NCBI GenBank assembly: GCA_028278645.1
Contig: JANQDZ010000001.1
Location: 1 to 37,137, forward strand
From: Longimicrobiales bacterium
GTDB taxonomy: Bacteria; Gemmatimonadota; Gemmatimonadetes; Longimicrobiales; Gaopeijiaceae
Direction: 5' to 3'
DNA: 37,137 nucleotides
Position numbers and translations under genes: made by a program
Notes under the pieces: generated by a model
The model's input: only the letters and a program-made list of their open reading frames with translations
What the model was told of the DNA's origin: nothing
The model's database searches: none
Shown: positions 15,862 through 25,283 of the stretch, one piece after another
Layout: the number at the start of each line of letters is the position of its first letter
How positions within the stretch are numbered: position 1 is the stretch's first letter

Positions 15862-17499
15862 ATGGTTAAGCGCCTTGTCCCCTCTGCGGCTCTTGCACTA
15901 GCCCTGGCGGCAGCACCGTCGGCTGGCTCCGCACAGCTATCCGCCTCTCTCTCATTTCACATGGGCCTGTTCGACGGCGTCGGGTTGGGACTGGCGGTCT
16001 CCAGCTGGTCTCCCCACTCCATCTTCTCTCCGGGCTTTCAAATCGGGTTTGGGGCTTCGTTTGGTATCGGGCTCGGTGGTAGGTCATATCACGGGTACGG
16101 TCACGGCTATTACGACGACTATTATTACGACGATTATTACTACAACGACCACTACGGCGGGTACTACTACGACGACTACTATTACGATCGCCCATACCGA
16201 CATTACCGCAGGAGCTACTACTCAGGATACAGTCCGTTTTACTACAACTGGTGGGGGTATTCGAATCCCTGCTGGGACTACTGGGGACCGTTCGGGTACA
16301 CCGGGTTCCGGTTCAGCCTCGGGTTGGCTTGGAACTACTATCGGAGACCGGTCTACTTCGATCCTTGGTGGGGGAGCGTCGGTTATTATGCCCGCTGGCG
16401 TCCGGCATGGGTCTATGATCCCGGTTGGTATTACTACTACGATCCTTACTGGGTGACTCCCGGTTACTCGAGAGTCGCCTACGTGGCGCCTGCGAGAGGG
16501 TACATCTATTCCAACGCTCCACACGCTGGCTACCGAGGCACCAGCTACAAGGAGAACCCGCGACGAGCGGTAGCTTCCAACCCGACGGCCACAGCTCGGG
16601 GATCGAGTTCAGCCCTGGCTGACCGGCAACCCGCGGCTACCAGGACTGGCCGGGTGGCGCAGCCCGGAACCGAAAGCCTTGGCACCCGGCGGACCGCCAG
16701 GTCAGGCACCGCCACCGGGACGGACCGGAGCGGGACTCACCGGGTGGCAGCACCCAGCCGGGGCACAGCTTCGACTGGCACGGCCAGGCCGAGCACCTCG
16801 ACCCGGAGTGGCGAGACCCCGAGGGTCGCCAGGACACCCACGACTCGGTCGCCCGGCGCCAGGGTTCCGTCGGCGCGGGTACCAGACCGTACGCCAACCT
16901 CTCGGGCTCCGGCAGCAAGGACCCCAAACTCCCGGACTCCATCGGCGAACCTCCAGAGTCGTGCCCGGACGACAAGGACCCCGGCAGCCAGGGCTCCGTC
17001 CAACCGGACGTCCTCTGCTCGGACCTCGGCTGCTCGTACCCCAACGACCAGGACGCCGTCGGCTAGGGCTCCGTCAAGGACACCGTCTTCAATGACACCA
17101 AATCGGGCGCCCACAGCCCGGACTCCCTCCGCCCGGACGCCGAACAGGAGTTCCTCTGGCAGGGCGCCTTCCGCATCGGCTCCACGAGCCCGGACTCCGT
17201 CAGCCAGAGCGCCGGTTACGAGGACACCGAATGCCCGCGCGCCGTCCCGGACTCCCACGGCAAGAGCGCCTTCCCGGGCACCTTCCGGCGGGGCCAGGAG
17301 CGCTCCCCAGAGGGCGCCCCAGCGCTCGCCAACCGTCCGGGCGCCGTCTGGTAGCTCCAGGAGTGCGCCAAGGGCCCGGCCGCCTTCTGGGGGATCCCGG
17401 AGCGCCCCAAAGGCCGCACCGCGGTCGTCCGGTGGTAGCAGGTCAGCGCCGAAACGTACCTCGCCCCCCAAGGTCAGGAGGCCCGGCGGCGGACTTTAG
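15862..17499 (+). CDS. Secreted Tyr/Gly/Trp-rich protein with long Arg/Thr/Pro/Ser/Ala polybasic tail
   Basis: I start at ATG 15862 (AGGAGG 4 bases upstream, followed by a signal peptide ending near GSAQ) rather than the in-frame ATG 33 bases earlier. The 545-residue protein has three parts. Residues 30-75 are glycine-rich (IGFGASFGIGLGG). Residues 75-225 are extremely aromatic, with runs such as DDYYYDDYYYNDHYGGYYY, followed by W/Y/P-rich sequence. From about residue 230 to the end it is low-complexity Arg, Ala, Pro, Ser and Thr with near-repeats like RTPSARAP and RTPNARAP and only a handful of acidic residues. I recognise no domain. The tail suggests a disordered, strongly cationic region that could bind polyanions at the cell surface. 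The stop overlaps hutI tail-to-tail by 4 bases. Confidence 0.75.
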   Translation: MVKRLVPSAALALALAAAPSAGSAQLSASLSFHMGLFDGVGLGLAVSSWSPHSIFSPGFQIGFGASFGIGLGGRSYHGYGHGYYDDYYYDDYYYNDHYGGYYYDDYYYDRPYRHYRRSYYSGYSPFYYNWWGYSNPCWDYWGPFGYTGFRFSLGLAWNYYRRPVYFDPWWGSVGYYARWRPAWVYDPGWYYYYDPYWVTPGYSRVAYVAPARGYIYSNAPHAGYRGTSYKENPRRAVASNPTATARGSSSALADRQPAATRTGRVAQPGTESLGTRRTARSGTATGTDRSGTHRVAAPSRGTASTGTARPSTSTRSGETPRVARTPTTRSPGARVPSARVPDRTPTSRAPAARTPNSRTPSANLQSRARTTRTPAARAPSNRTSSARTSAARTPTTRTPSARAPSRTPSSMTPNRAPTARTPSARTPNRSSSGRAPSASAPRARTPSARAPVTRTPNARAPSRTPTARAPSRAPSGGARSAPQRAPQRSPTVRAPSGSSRSAPRARPPSGGSRSAPKAAPRSSGGSRSAPKRTSPPKVRRPGGGL

Positions 17500-18743
17500 A
17501 CTGAAATGAAAAGGGTAGACTCTCCGTCCTTCACCACCCCTGCACAGGGGTTCTTTCCCACCCAATAGGAGAGTTCCCTCGGATGGCCGATCTCCCATAT
17601 GGCGAGGTCGGCCATCTTTCCTTTCTCGAGGCTGCCCCGGGTACGTTGAAGGCCAAGGGCCCGGGCGCCATGGGCTGTGGCTCCCTTCAAGGATTCCTCG
17701 GGGGTCAGTCCGAACAAAACACAGGCCAGATTGAGGGCGGTGAGTAGAGAATTGAGGGGAGAGGAACCGGGGTTCAGATCGGTCCCGACGGCCATCGGTA
17801 CTCCGGCTTCCCGGAACGAAGCCACAGGAGGCGGTTGGTTGTCGCGGAGGAAATAGAATGCGCCGGGCAGGAGAACAGCCACCGTGCCGGCAGCCGCCAT
17901 CGCGTCCACACCGCGAATCGAGGTCCGCTCGAGGTGGTCGGCCGACCGGGCCCCGAGCTTCGCCGCCAGAGAAGCCCCACCCTGATCGGATAGTTGATCG
18001 GCGTGGAGGCGAACGGGAAGCCCGAGCTCTTTCCCCAGTGCCAGAACCTTCTCGCATTCATCGGGAGTGAAGGCGATCACGTCGCAGAAGGCGTCCACAG
18101 CGTCGGCCAGGTTGGCCTGGACGGCTTTCGGAATCATCTCTCCGCACAACAGGTCGACGTAGGCCCCCCTGCGTCCTTCGAATTCCGGTGGTAGAACGTG
18201 GGCCCCGAGAAAGGTCGTCTGTACGTCCACGGGGTGCTTTTCGGCCAACCTCCGGGCGGCCCTGAGCATCCTGAGCTCGGTGTCCGTTTCCATGCCGTAC
18301 CCGGACTTGATCTCCACCGTCGTGACGCCCTCCGCCAGAAGCCGGCGCAGTCGGCCCGACGCGGTCTGGAAAAGGTCCTCCTCGGACGCCTCACGAGTAG
18401 CGGCCATGGTGGTCCGGATCCCGCCCCCTTTTTGAGCGATTTCCTCATATGTTGCGCCTTGGAGCCGGGCCTCGAACTCTCCGGATCGGTCGCCGCCGAA
18501 GACCAGATGGGTGTGACAGTCCACCAACCCCGGAGTGATCCATTTCCCGTCCACGTCCACCACGTCTTCGGCCAACTCCTCGGGTGACCCCGGGAGGTCC
18601 CTCTCTTCGCCAACCCAGGAGATATCGCCGTCTTTACTGGCGATGGCTCCGTTTTGGATCTCCCCGAACGGAGGCCCTCCCTCGGACATTGTGGCCAAAT
18701 GCCCACCCAGCCAGATCCGGTCCCAGGCCGGGGACGCGGCCAT
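17496..18743 (-). CDS. hutI: Imidazolonepropionase
   Basis: The third step of histidine degradation: hydrolysis of 4-imidazolone-5-propionate to N-formimino-L-glutamate in the cytoplasm. The 415-residue length is normal. Amidohydrolase features include the metal motif DCHTHLVFGGDR near residues 75-86, KSGYG, the metal-ligand region RLHADQLSD, the strand around ADHLE, and GTDLNPGSS carrying the catalytic/metal Asp. The ATG lies 2 bases after the hutU stop, with GGGAG 6 bases upstream inside hutU, so it is co-transcribed with hutU and hutH. Confidence 0.96.
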   Translation of the reverse strand: MAASPAWDRIWLGGHLATMSEGGPPFGEIQNGAIASKDGDISWVGEERDLPGSPEELAEDVVDVDGKWITPGLVDCHTHLVFGGDRSGEFEARLQGATYEEIAQKGGGIRTTMAATREASEEDLFQTASGRLRRLLAEGVTTVEIKSGYGMETDTELRMLRAARRLAEKHPVDVQTTFLGAHVLPPEFEGRRGAYVDLLCGEMIPKAVQANLADAVDAFCDVIAFTPDECEKVLALGKELGLPVRLHADQLSDQGGASLAAKLGARSADHLERTSIRGVDAMAAAGTVAVLLPGAFYFLRDNQPPPVASFREAGVPMAVGTDLNPGSSPLNSLLTALNLACVLFGLTPEESLKGATAHGARALGLQRTRGSLEKGKMADLAIWEIGHPRELSYWVGKNPCAGVVKDGESTLFISV

Positions 18744-18745
18744 CC

Positions 18746-20431
18746 TCAGCTCCCTCGCCCACGGGAATCCGGCATGGGGATTTTGAGTCCCTCGGACCGA
18801 GCGGTGTCCCAGGCTTCCTCATAGCCGGCGTCGGCATGCCGAACCACCCCGAGGCCGGGATCGTTGGTCAGAACCCTTCTGATCCTCTCCCCCATTTCGG
18901 GAGACCCGTCGGCCACAAGGACCTGCCCAGCATGAAGCGCGTTGCCGATCCCGACGCCCCCGCCGTGGTGGAATGACACCCAACTGGCCCCCGACGCCGT
19001 ATTCAGGAGAGCGTTGAGGATGGGCCAGTCGGCAACGGCGTCGGTGCCGTCTTTCATCCCCTCGGTCTCCCGGAAGGGCGAGGCCACTGACCCCGTATCG
19101 AGGTGGTCTCTTCCGATGACGATAGGAGCCGAGATCTCTCCACTCGCCACCAGATCGTTCATAGCCACCCCGAATCGTGCTCGCTCCCCTTGTCCCAACC
19201 AACAGATCCGAGAGGGGAGCCCCTGGAACTGGACTTTTTCCCGCGCCATGCGGATCCAGCGCCCCAAGTGCTCGTCTTCCGGGAAAAGCTCCAGGACGAG
19301 GTCGTCCGTTCGATAGATGTCTTCGGGGTCCCCGGACAGGGCCACCCATCGAAACGGCCCTTTGCCTTCGCAGAAAAGAGGTCGGATATATGCGGGGACG
19401 AATCCGGGATAGGCAAAGGCGTTCTCGAAGCCCGCGTCCAAGGCCATCCCCCGGAGGTTGTTCCCGTAGTCCACCGCAACCGCTCCCATCTCCTGAAGAT
19501 CAACGATAGCCTCACAATGTACCCTCATGGACACCATGGCCCGTTGCACATACTCGTCCGGGTCAGCGACCCGGAGTTCCGCCGCTTCGTCCAGCGAGAT
19601 CCCGGCGGGCACGTACCCGTTAAGGGGGTCATGGGCTGAGGTTTGGTCCGTGACCAGGTCAGGTACGATCCCTCTTCTCGCGATTTCCGGAAAAACCTCC
19701 GCGCAGTTCCCTACCAGGCCCACCGATAGAGGCTCTCGAGCTTCTGTGGCCGAGAGGACCCAATCCAGAGCTTCGTCCAAACTTTCCGTCGCGCGGTCAC
19801 AGTACTCGGTATCCAAGCGCCGCTGGATCCGAGCCGGGTCCACCTCCACCGCCAACATCACGCCGTCGTTGAAGGTGGCAGCCAGAGGCTGGGCGCCCCC
19901 CATGCCACCCAGGCCCCCCGTCAAGATCCATCTACCCGCCAGGCTGCCTCCAAAGTGCTTCTGGGCCATGGAGCCGAAGGTTTCGTATGTGCCCTGGAGA
20001 ATCCCCTGGGACCCGATGTAGATCCACGAACCGGCGGTCATCTGGCCGAACATCATGAGACCGCGACGTTCCAGATCGTGGAAATGATCCCACGTCGCCC
20101 AACGGCCCACGAGATTGGCGTTGGCGATCAGGACCCGAGGCGCATGGGGGAAGGTCTGGAAGACACCCACCGGCTTCCCCGATTGGACCAGAAGGGTTTC
20201 GTCGTCGGCCAGGTCTTTCAGGGTCGCCACGATCGCGTCGAAAGCCTCCCAGTTCCTGGCTGCCTTCCCCTTCCCCCCATAGACGATCAGGTCCTGGGGT
20301 TGCTCCGCCACGTCTGGGTCCAGGTTGTTCATGAGCATTCGAAGAGCTGCCTCCTGCGTCCAACCCTTACAGCTCCGATCTGCGCCCCGGGGAGCCCGGA
20401 TGGTCTTGGGTTCTTTCGACGACATATCCAT
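18746..20431 (-). CDS. hutU: Urocanate hydratase
   Basis: The second step of histidine degradation: urocanate plus water to 4-imidazolone-5-propionate, using tightly bound NAD+ as an electrophile. The 561-residue length is typical. Signatures include [29 protein letters not shown], the NAD-binding stretch [32 protein letters not shown], and near the end [14 protein letters not shown]. It lies between hutH (29 bases upstream) and hutI (2 bases downstream). Confidence 0.97.
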   Translation of the reverse strand: MDMSSKEPKTIRAPRGADRSCKGWTQEAALRMLMNNLDPDVAEQPQDLIVYGGKGKAARNWEAFDAIVATLKDLADDETLLVQSGKPVGVFQTFPHAPRVLIANANLVGRWATWDHFHDLERRGLMMFGQMTAGSWIYIGSQGILQGTYETFGSMAQKHFGGSLAGRWILTGGLGGMGGAQPLAATFNDGVMLAVEVDPARIQRRLDTEYCDRATESLDEALDWVLSATEAREPLSVGLVGNCAEVFPEIARRGIVPDLVTDQTSAHDPLNGYVPAGISLDEAAELRVADPDEYVQRAMVSMRVHCEAIVDLQEMGAVAVDYGNNLRGMALDAGFENAFAYPGFVPAYIRPLFCEGKGPFRWVALSGDPEDIYRTDDLVLELFPEDEHLGRWIRMAREKVQFQGLPSRICWLGQGERARFGVAMNDLVASGEISAPIVIGRDHLDTGSVASPFRETEGMKDGTDAVADWPILNALLNTASGASWVSFHHGGGVGIGNALHAGQVLVADGSPEMGERIRRVLTNDPGLGVVRHADAGYEEAWDTARSEGLKIPMPDSRGRGS

Positions 20432-20460
20432 CTCCGCAATTCGGTTTGGTTCCTGGTCGT

Positions 20461-22008
20461 TCAGAGATTCGCCAATGCGCCGGTCCGGATCAACTCGCTC
20501 AAAGCCTCGATATCACCCGAAAGGACCCGATCTTCCGAGAGAGGTGGGACCTTTTCTCGGACCACGGCGACACCTCGTTTGACACCTTTTCCGGGCCTTA
20601 GAGGCGCCAGGTCATCGACCGCCTGGGCGGCGCAAAGGAGCTCGATGCCGACGATATGCTCCAGGCACTCCACGGATCTCCGAACCTTCCTCGCGGCGGC
20701 CATGCCCATGGATACGTGGTCTTCCTGGTTGGCGCTCGTGGGAACCGAATCCACACTGGCCGGGTGGGCCAACACCCTCATCTCAGCGAGGAGGTCTGCG
20801 GCCGTGACCTGGGCGATCATGAACCCGCTTTCGATCCCCGGTTCCCGGGTCAGGAAGGGAGCGTGCCCGGAAAGATCGGGGTTGAGAAGGCGTTCGATAC
20901 GACGTTCACTGATGGCGGCGAGATCGGCCAGGGCGATGGCGAGGAAATCCAAGGCTTGGGCCACCACCTGGGCGTGGAAGTTCCCGGCGCTGATGACAAC
21001 CTCCGCCTCCGGCAACACCAATGGATTGTCCGTGGTGCTGTTCGCCTCCACTTGGAGAATCCGCCGGACGTACCCGAAAACCTCCCTCGCCGCACCATGG
21101 ACCTGAGGCATGCACCTTAGGCAGTAGGCGTCCTGGACCCTCGGGTCTCCGAAGCGGTGGGACTCACGGATTTCCGAATCTGCCAGAAGGGCGGTGAGCC
21201 GAGCCGCGGAGGTGCGTTGGCCTTCGTGAGGTCGAACGGCCTGGGCTTCCGGGCGAAAGGCCTCCGGGGTGCCACGGAGTCCTTCCAGTGTCATGGCCCC
21301 GGCCAGTTCGACGGTTTCGAGGACCGTAGCGGCCCGGAGGAAAGCGAGAGTCCCAACTCCAGTGGTGGCCTGGGTCCCGTTGATAAGGGCCAGGCCTTCT
21401 TTCTCTCTCAAGGTGAGCGGCTCCAGCCCCAACTCCTGCAGGACCTCCCAGGTTGGCCGGACGACACCTCGGTACTCCACGTTGCCCTCTCCCAGGATTG
21501 CAAGGGCAATATGTGCCAGGGGTGAAAGGTCCCCGGAGGCGCCAACCGACCCGCATTCCGGAACGACGGGGTGTATTCCTGCATTGAGGAAATCAACCAA
21601 CCTCTGAACCACCACCAGGCGACACCCTGAGTGGCCCCGGGAAAGGGCATTTGCCCGGAGCGTCATGATGGCCCTGACCTCTTCACGGGCCAGGGCCTGG
21701 CCTACGCCGGCCGAGTGGCTCCTGATCAGATTTGCCTGGAGCTTTTCCCTTTTGTCTGGCGGGATCACCACCTCCGCAAGGCGGCCGAATCCGGTCGTGA
21801 CCCCGTAGATCTGGCCCTCCTGATCCAAGAGAGATTCTACGTAATCTCGAGATCGATCGATGGCTACTTCGGCTTCGGCCGAGAGATCGATCTGGATCGC
21901 TGGGTTGTGGGCGACCGCGCCCAAATCCTCCACGGAGAGATCCGACCCGCTCAAGACCACGGGCCTTTTCTCGCTGAGGGGAACGCTATCTTTCATTTCG
22001 CTTCCCAT
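20461..22008 (-). CDS. hutH: Histidine ammonia-lyase
   Basis: The first step of histidine degradation: elimination of ammonia to give trans-urocanate. The 515-residue protein has the Ala157-Ser158-Gly159 triad in [15 protein letters not shown], which cyclises to the MIO electrophile, and the family blocks [35 protein letters not shown] and TTDNPLV. ATG 22008 is taken as start; ATG 21996 is also possible, and neither has a strong ribosome site. It is the first gene of hutHUI. hutG, hutC and a histidine transporter are not adjacent. Confidence 0.97.
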   Translation of the reverse strand: MGSEMKDSVPLSEKRPVVLSGSDLSVEDLGAVAHNPAIQIDLSAEAEVAIDRSRDYVESLLDQEGQIYGVTTGFGRLAEVVIPPDKREKLQANLIRSHSAGVGQALAREEVRAIMTLRANALSRGHSGCRLVVVQRLVDFLNAGIHPVVPECGSVGASGDLSPLAHIALAILGEGNVEYRGVVRPTWEVLQELGLEPLTLREKEGLALINGTQATTGVGTLAFLRAATVLETVELAGAMTLEGLRGTPEAFRPEAQAVRPHEGQRTSAARLTALLADSEIRESHRFGDPRVQDAYCLRCMPQVHGAAREVFGYVRRILQVEANSTTDNPLVLPEAEVVISAGNFHAQVVAQALDFLAIALADLAAISERRIERLLNPDLSGHAPFLTREPGIESGFMIAQVTAADLLAEMRVLAHPASVDSVPTSANQEDHVSMGMAAARKVRRSVECLEHIVGIELLCAAQAVDDLAPLRPGKGVKRGVAVVREKVPPLSEDRVLSGDIEALSELIRTGALANL

Positions 22009-22146
22009 CTGGCATCAGTCTCACTTTCGCTGCTAAGATAGGGGCGCCCGGGCCGGCCCGCTTCCCTAGTGTGGTTTTGCGGGACGATCTGAGGTGAGGT
22101 TGATCCAACGTCCAAACCAAACGTATCAACAATCAGGGAGGATGGA

Positions 22147-22911
22147 ATGCAATTCCGGGTTCCAGCCGCTGTCATTCTGAGCCTTGCGTTTACCGCATGT
22201 GGGCCGAGCGAGCCTGCCCAAACCGAGGTTCCTCAGGAACCGGGCCAGCCCGCCGCGCCCGAGGTAACCGAGGCTCCCCTGCCCTTCCAGCTGACGGCCG
22301 AGCAGGAAGCTGGCAAGGTCGTCTACGAGACGATGTGCTGGTCCTGCCACGGCACCGCTGGCCGAGGTGACGGCCCGGCGGTTCTGGCCGGGGCGGTGGC
22401 TTCCCCTGGTGACCTCACCCAACGGTCTTTTTCCGACTCCGACATCAGGCGCATCCAGGCCGCATTCCAGGCCGCCGCAGGAGACCTGAGCCCGGACAAT
22501 CCACACATGGCCAACGTCCTCTCAATCATCGAGGTCGAGGACTTCAATCTAGCAGCAGGCTTCTTGGCAGCCCTCAGCTACCCGACTGAGCTCCCGGGCA
22601 GCGCCCTCGCCGGCCATGCGAACTACGTCCTCCGCTGTCAATCCTGTCATGGCCCCACCGGAGAGGGCAACGGACCCGGAGCCGAGGTGCTGGAGCTGGC
22701 CCCGGCGAACTTCACCCAGGACACCCTTCTGGCTGCTCGGAATTTCCAAGCCGCATTCGACAAAATCCAACTAGGTGGAGGCGGCGTGCACGGGTCTGCC
22801 ATGCCGCCTTGGGGGGTAATGCTGAAAGCTGGGGAGATCTGGGATCTCGTCGCCTACATCAGCTCCTTCCAACCGGGGATCCTACCCCCGGCCCCGGGAA
22901 CTGGGGAGTAA
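22147..22911 (+). CDS. Di-heme c-type cytochrome, lipoprotein
   Basis: A 254-residue exported protein. The leader ends in the lipobox FTAC, so it is probably lipid-anchored and faces the periplasm. A Pro/Glu-rich linker follows, then two cytochrome c domains with heme-binding motifs CWSCH (about residue 63) and CQSCH (about residue 163). Each is followed by G-T-A-G-R-G-D or G-P-T-G-E-G-N loops typical of class I cytochromes. Later Met residues in AMPPWGVML could provide the axial ligand of the second heme. It is a likely electron carrier to a terminal oxidase or reductase, but no oxidase gene is adjacent. GGGAGGATGGA precedes the ATG, and a strong terminator follows. Confidence 0.9.
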   Translation: MQFRVPAAVILSLAFTACGPSEPAQTEVPQEPGQPAAPEVTEAPLPFQLTAEQEAGKVVYETMCWSCHGTAGRGDGPAVLAGAVASPGDLTQRSFSDSDIRRIQAAFQAAAGDLSPDNPHMANVLSIIEVEDFNLAAGFLAALSYPTELPGSALAGHANYVLRCQSCHGPTGEGNGPGAEVLELAPANFTQDTLLAARNFQAAFDKIQLGGGGVHGSAMPPWGVMLKAGEIWDLVAYISSFQPGILPPAPGTGE

Positions 22912-22961
22912 CCCTCACGCCGGACAAGTCCTCGCAGAGGACCGGATTCTCGCGATCCCAT

Positions 22962-22998
22962 CCAGGGGCGGCCTTCCGGGGTCGCCCCTGGCTTTTTT
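22962..22998 (+). terminator. Rho-independent terminator after the cytochrome c gene
   Basis: CCAGGGGCG pairs perfectly with CGCCCCTGG across a 12-base loop, followed by C and six T. It ends the cytochrome transcript and separates it from the sigma factor gene 46 bases further on. Confidence 0.85.
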
Positions 22999-23043
22999 CT
23001 GATCCGAGGTAACGGCTCGAGTTCCCATGCCGTCTCCTTTGTA

Positions 23044-23664
23044 GTGATCGATGAAACCGGAGCCCAGTTGAAGAGTTCTCCTTCGAAGTCCGATCCGGAC
23101 CCTGGTCTGATCCATCGAGCTCAGACCGGTGATCGAGAGGCCCTGCGGTCCCTCCTCGAGGAGATAGGCCCAGCAATCCGGCAGTGGGCTCTGGCCCATA
23201 CGGGGGACGCCGACGCCGCGGCCGACCTGACCCAAGAGGTCTTCTTGGCCCTTTTGAGGAAGCTCTCAACCTATCGGGGTCAAGCGAAGTTCTTGACCTG
23301 GCTTTTTTCGGTCACGCGAAACCATGCCCTTGAGGAGTGCCGTCGTAAGGCCCGGTATGAGAAGAAGATGAACCGATTGAAGGTGGAGATGGGATCCAAC
23401 AGAAACTCTCCAGCCCAGGACGGATCCGGAATCGACCGCGAGAGGATCGGGAACCTGATCCGGGGTTTCTTGGATGAGCTTCCTGCCCGGCAACGAGAAG
23501 TGTTCCAGCTCTCAGAGTTCCAGGGCCTGAGTTCGCCGGAGGTTGGAGAGATACTAGACCTCGCTCCGGCGTCAGTCCGCGCGGCCCTACTCAAAGCTCG
23601 CCGGTCTCTGAGGCGGATGATCTTGGAGGGCCATCCAGAGTTTGCGGAGGAGTTCCTTTCATGA
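23044..23664 (+). CDS. ECF-family RNA polymerase sigma factor
   Basis: A 206-residue sigma-70-like protein with only regions 2 and 4, as in ECF (group 4) factors. Region 2 reads DADAAADLTQEVFLALLRKL and AKFLTWLFSVTRNHALEECRRK (about residues 57-102). Region 4 reads LDELPARQREVFQLSEFQGL (about 143-162) followed by SSPEVGEILDLAPASVRAALLKARRSL, the helix-turn-helix binding the -35 element. The start is GTG 23044, with no strong ribosome site. The gene overlaps the next one by 4 bases (ATGA), the standard layout for a sigma factor and its anti-sigma. Confidence 0.93.
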   Translation: MIDETGAQLKSSPSKSDPDPGLIHRAQTGDREALRSLLEEIGPAIRQWALAHTGDADAAADLTQEVFLALLRKLSTYRGQAKFLTWLFSVTRNHALEECRRKARYEKKMNRLKVEMGSNRNSPAQDGSGIDRERIGNLIRGFLDELPARQREVFQLSEFQGLSSPEVGEILDLAPASVRAALLKARRSLRRMILEGHPEFAEEFLS

Positions 23665-24137
23665 GGTGCTCAGAAGCCAGGCGGGGGCTCCTGGAAGCCG
23701 ACCGAGTCGATCTCACTGGCCAGGGCACGAGTCCGCTGGCCCAGCACCTCCAGCTCTGTTCCCGATGCCGCTCCATCGCTGACTTCGTGCTGCAAGAGGA
23801 AGATCGGATGGGGGCCCAGATGGCCGAAGCGGTGACGACCCCTGACTTGGATCGCCTCTTGGAAGACGCCCTCGGACCGAGAGCGAAGCCCACCGATCAA
23901 CCCCCCCTCCGACCCCGGACCTCCACCCGCCTAAAGCGAGTGGGATTCTCCCTCATTCCCCTCGCCGCGGCAGCGGCGCTGGCCACTCTGTTCCTCAGGC
24001 CTGACCCGTCCCTCCCGGGTGACCCCTATGCGCCGCCACAACGGACCGCAGGTTTGGATTTGGAGGTGCCGGGCGGCCAAAACGCTGTGGTTTTGAAGAC
24101 AAATGACCCGGATATTACAGTCCTCTGGTTTTTCTGA
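23661..24137 (+). CDS. Putative membrane anti-sigma factor with ZAS-type zinc motif
   Basis: A 158-residue protein coupled to the ECF sigma gene by an ATGA overlap. Near the N-terminus it has H29-x3-C33-x2-C36 (HLQLCSRC) plus Cys3, the zinc-binding anti-sigma signature. One membrane helix follows (GFSLIPLAAAAALATLFL, about residues 95-112), then a short periplasmic tail ending in ILQSSGFS-like coding on another frame and DPDITVLWFF here. By family knowledge it would hold the sigma factor at the membrane until a periplasmic signal arrives. The tail is short (~45 residues), so the sensor may be another protein, such as the next gene product. Confidence 0.8.
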   Translation: MRCSEARRGLLEADRVDLTGQGTSPLAQHLQLCSRCRSIADFVLQEEDRMGAQMAEAVTTPDLDRLLEDALGPRAKPTDQPPLRPRTSTRLKRVGFSLIPLAAAAALATLFLRPDPSLPGDPYAPPQRTAGLDLEVPGGQNAVVLKTNDPDITVLWFF

Positions 24138-24150
24138 TGGAGACTACCGA

Positions 24151-24831
24151 ATGAACCGCAAGACAACGTTCCTGACGCTGGCCTTCATGGTCCTCCTCGC
24201 CGCGGCATGCGACCGCCTCGGGTCCCCGAACTTGGACGTTCAAACCTTCACGCTCGAACACCGTTCTGGGTATGAAGCCGCAGAGCTCATCGAACCCTAC
24301 GTCTTCGGCGATCGTCAGGAAGCGCCTGGGGCTCTGAACGCGACCCATGAGGCCCTCACGGTTCGGGAAACCCGTGACAACCTCGAAAAGATCGGGCGTG
24401 TGTTGGAGGAGTTCGATCAGCCGATACCCGGGATTCGGCTTCGGTTTCAGTTGATCCAAGCGGACTCCTTCCAGGAGCGGGATCCGGCCATCGCCGACGT
24501 GGTGGATGAATTGGAGTCCCTCTTTCAGTTCGAAGGCTACCGGCTGTTGGGTGAGGCTATCGCCCCGGTTGCGGGTGGGACCATGGCCGGAGAGAACTTT
24601 TCCCAGCGGTTCCTGGGAGTCGGGAACCCAATCACCGTCGAGGCGCGAGCCTTCGTGACCGCGTCAGGTACGGTTCGCCTGGACCCGGTCCAACTGAGCG
24701 ACCGCTTCGAGACTCTCATGGAGGCGACAGTCTCCATCACCCCCGGCCAGACCATTGTCATCGGTGGCACCCAGACGTACAGGGACCAGCAATCCGTTCT
24801 GATTATGACCGTGCGGGCCGAACTAGAATGA
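24151..24831 (+). CDS. Lipoprotein with secretin-like (N0/N1-type) domain
   Basis: I start at ATG 24151 (GGAGA about 7 bases upstream, then a lipoprotein leader with AAAC at the cleavage site) rather than an in-frame ATG 48 bases earlier. The 226-residue protein reads like pieces of a secretin or type II/IV pilus secretin: LDVQTFTLEHRSGYEAAELIEPYV is N1-like, spanning about residues 27-50. EALTVRETRDNLEKIGRVLEEFDQP is the typical end of such a domain, and ITPGQTIVIGGTQ resembles the secretin-domain VxxGQTxVIGG motif. It is far too short to form a secretin channel. It follows the sigma/anti-sigma pair by 13 bases, so it may be a regulated partner or periplasmic input. Confidence 0.7.
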   Translation: MNRKTTFLTLAFMVLLAAACDRLGSPNLDVQTFTLEHRSGYEAAELIEPYVFGDRQEAPGALNATHEALTVRETRDNLEKIGRVLEEFDQPIPGIRLRFQLIQADSFQERDPAIADVVDELESLFQFEGYRLLGEAIAPVAGGTMAGENFSQRFLGVGNPITVEARAFVTASGTVRLDPVQLSDRFETLMEATVSITPGQTIVIGGTQTYRDQQSVLIMTVRAELE

Positions 24832-24971
24832 TAGAAAATCCTTGCCAAGAAGGGCGGGAGGGGGCTCATGGGTCCGATTGACACCTTTTGGGTTCCCGCC
24901 GGGGTCATTAAATTGGATCGTTCTCAAGAGAAAAACGGATCCACGACACGCCCCGAATGGTGGAGATGGAT

Positions 24972-25241
24972 ATGCAGGATGGCCCAATCGGCTCCTGGCC
25001 GGAAGTTGAGCGTCGGCAAGGGGGCGATCGGAGGGTGAACCCTGAGCGGAGGAGCGGCCGGGATCGGCGATCCGGCGAGGAGCGCCGGTTCATGGATCGG
25101 CGCCAGGCTCGTGCCGGGTCTCAGATCCAGGCATTGACGCCGGATCGAAGGTCCGACACGCCCCGGCGTTCTCCCCTACCCCGACGGGTCGCCGGGAGGC
25201 GATCGAGGCTCGACCGCCGCCTCCAGCCCATGTTCCCCTAG
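24972..25241 (+). CDS. Arg-rich DRR/ERR-repeat mini-protein 1
   Basis: An 89-residue protein from ATG 24972, which has GGTGGAG 6 bases upstream; ATGs at 24957 and 24966 are less well placed. About one residue in four is Arg, arranged in repeats of the form (E/D)RR-S/Q-G-x-(D/E)RR, for example ERRSGRDRRSGEERRFMDRR. No signal peptide, membrane helix or known domain is visible. It shares FMDRR and TPDRRS with the second mini-protein downstream, so the two are paralogues. A strong intrinsic terminator lies 43 bases after the stop, supporting a real plus-strand transcript. Function unknown; a nucleic-acid- or membrane-binding peptide is only a guess. Confidence 0.6.
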   Translation: MQDGPIGSWPEVERRQGGDRRVNPERRSGRDRRSGEERRFMDRRQARAGSQIQALTPDRRSDTPRRSPLPRRVAGRRSRLDRRLQPMFP

Positions 25242-25283
25242 ACTCGTGTGCGTGGGGCCTGAAACCTCCGCTGCCGTGAAAAG

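Noticed and set aside
16090-16200. Tandem Tyr/Asp codon runs suggestive of a DNA repeat or CRISPR-like array
   Set aside because: The periodicity is codon-level within a good coding frame; there are no conserved repeat units separated by unique spacers.
16737-17471. 244-codon minus-strand frame rich in Gly, Ala, Val and Leu
   Set aside because: A mirror of the Arg/Pro/Ser low-complexity coding repeats on the plus strand; no ribosome site or domain.
22099-22130. GTTGAT ... ATCAAC inverted repeat upstream of the cytochrome c gene
   Set aside because: Only six bases per arm with a 20-base gap; likely chance in this composition.
24878-24913. TTGACA hexamer with a TTAAAT further on, before mini-protein 1
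   Set aside because: The spacing (24 bases) is too long for a sigma-70 promoter, so I did not call it.
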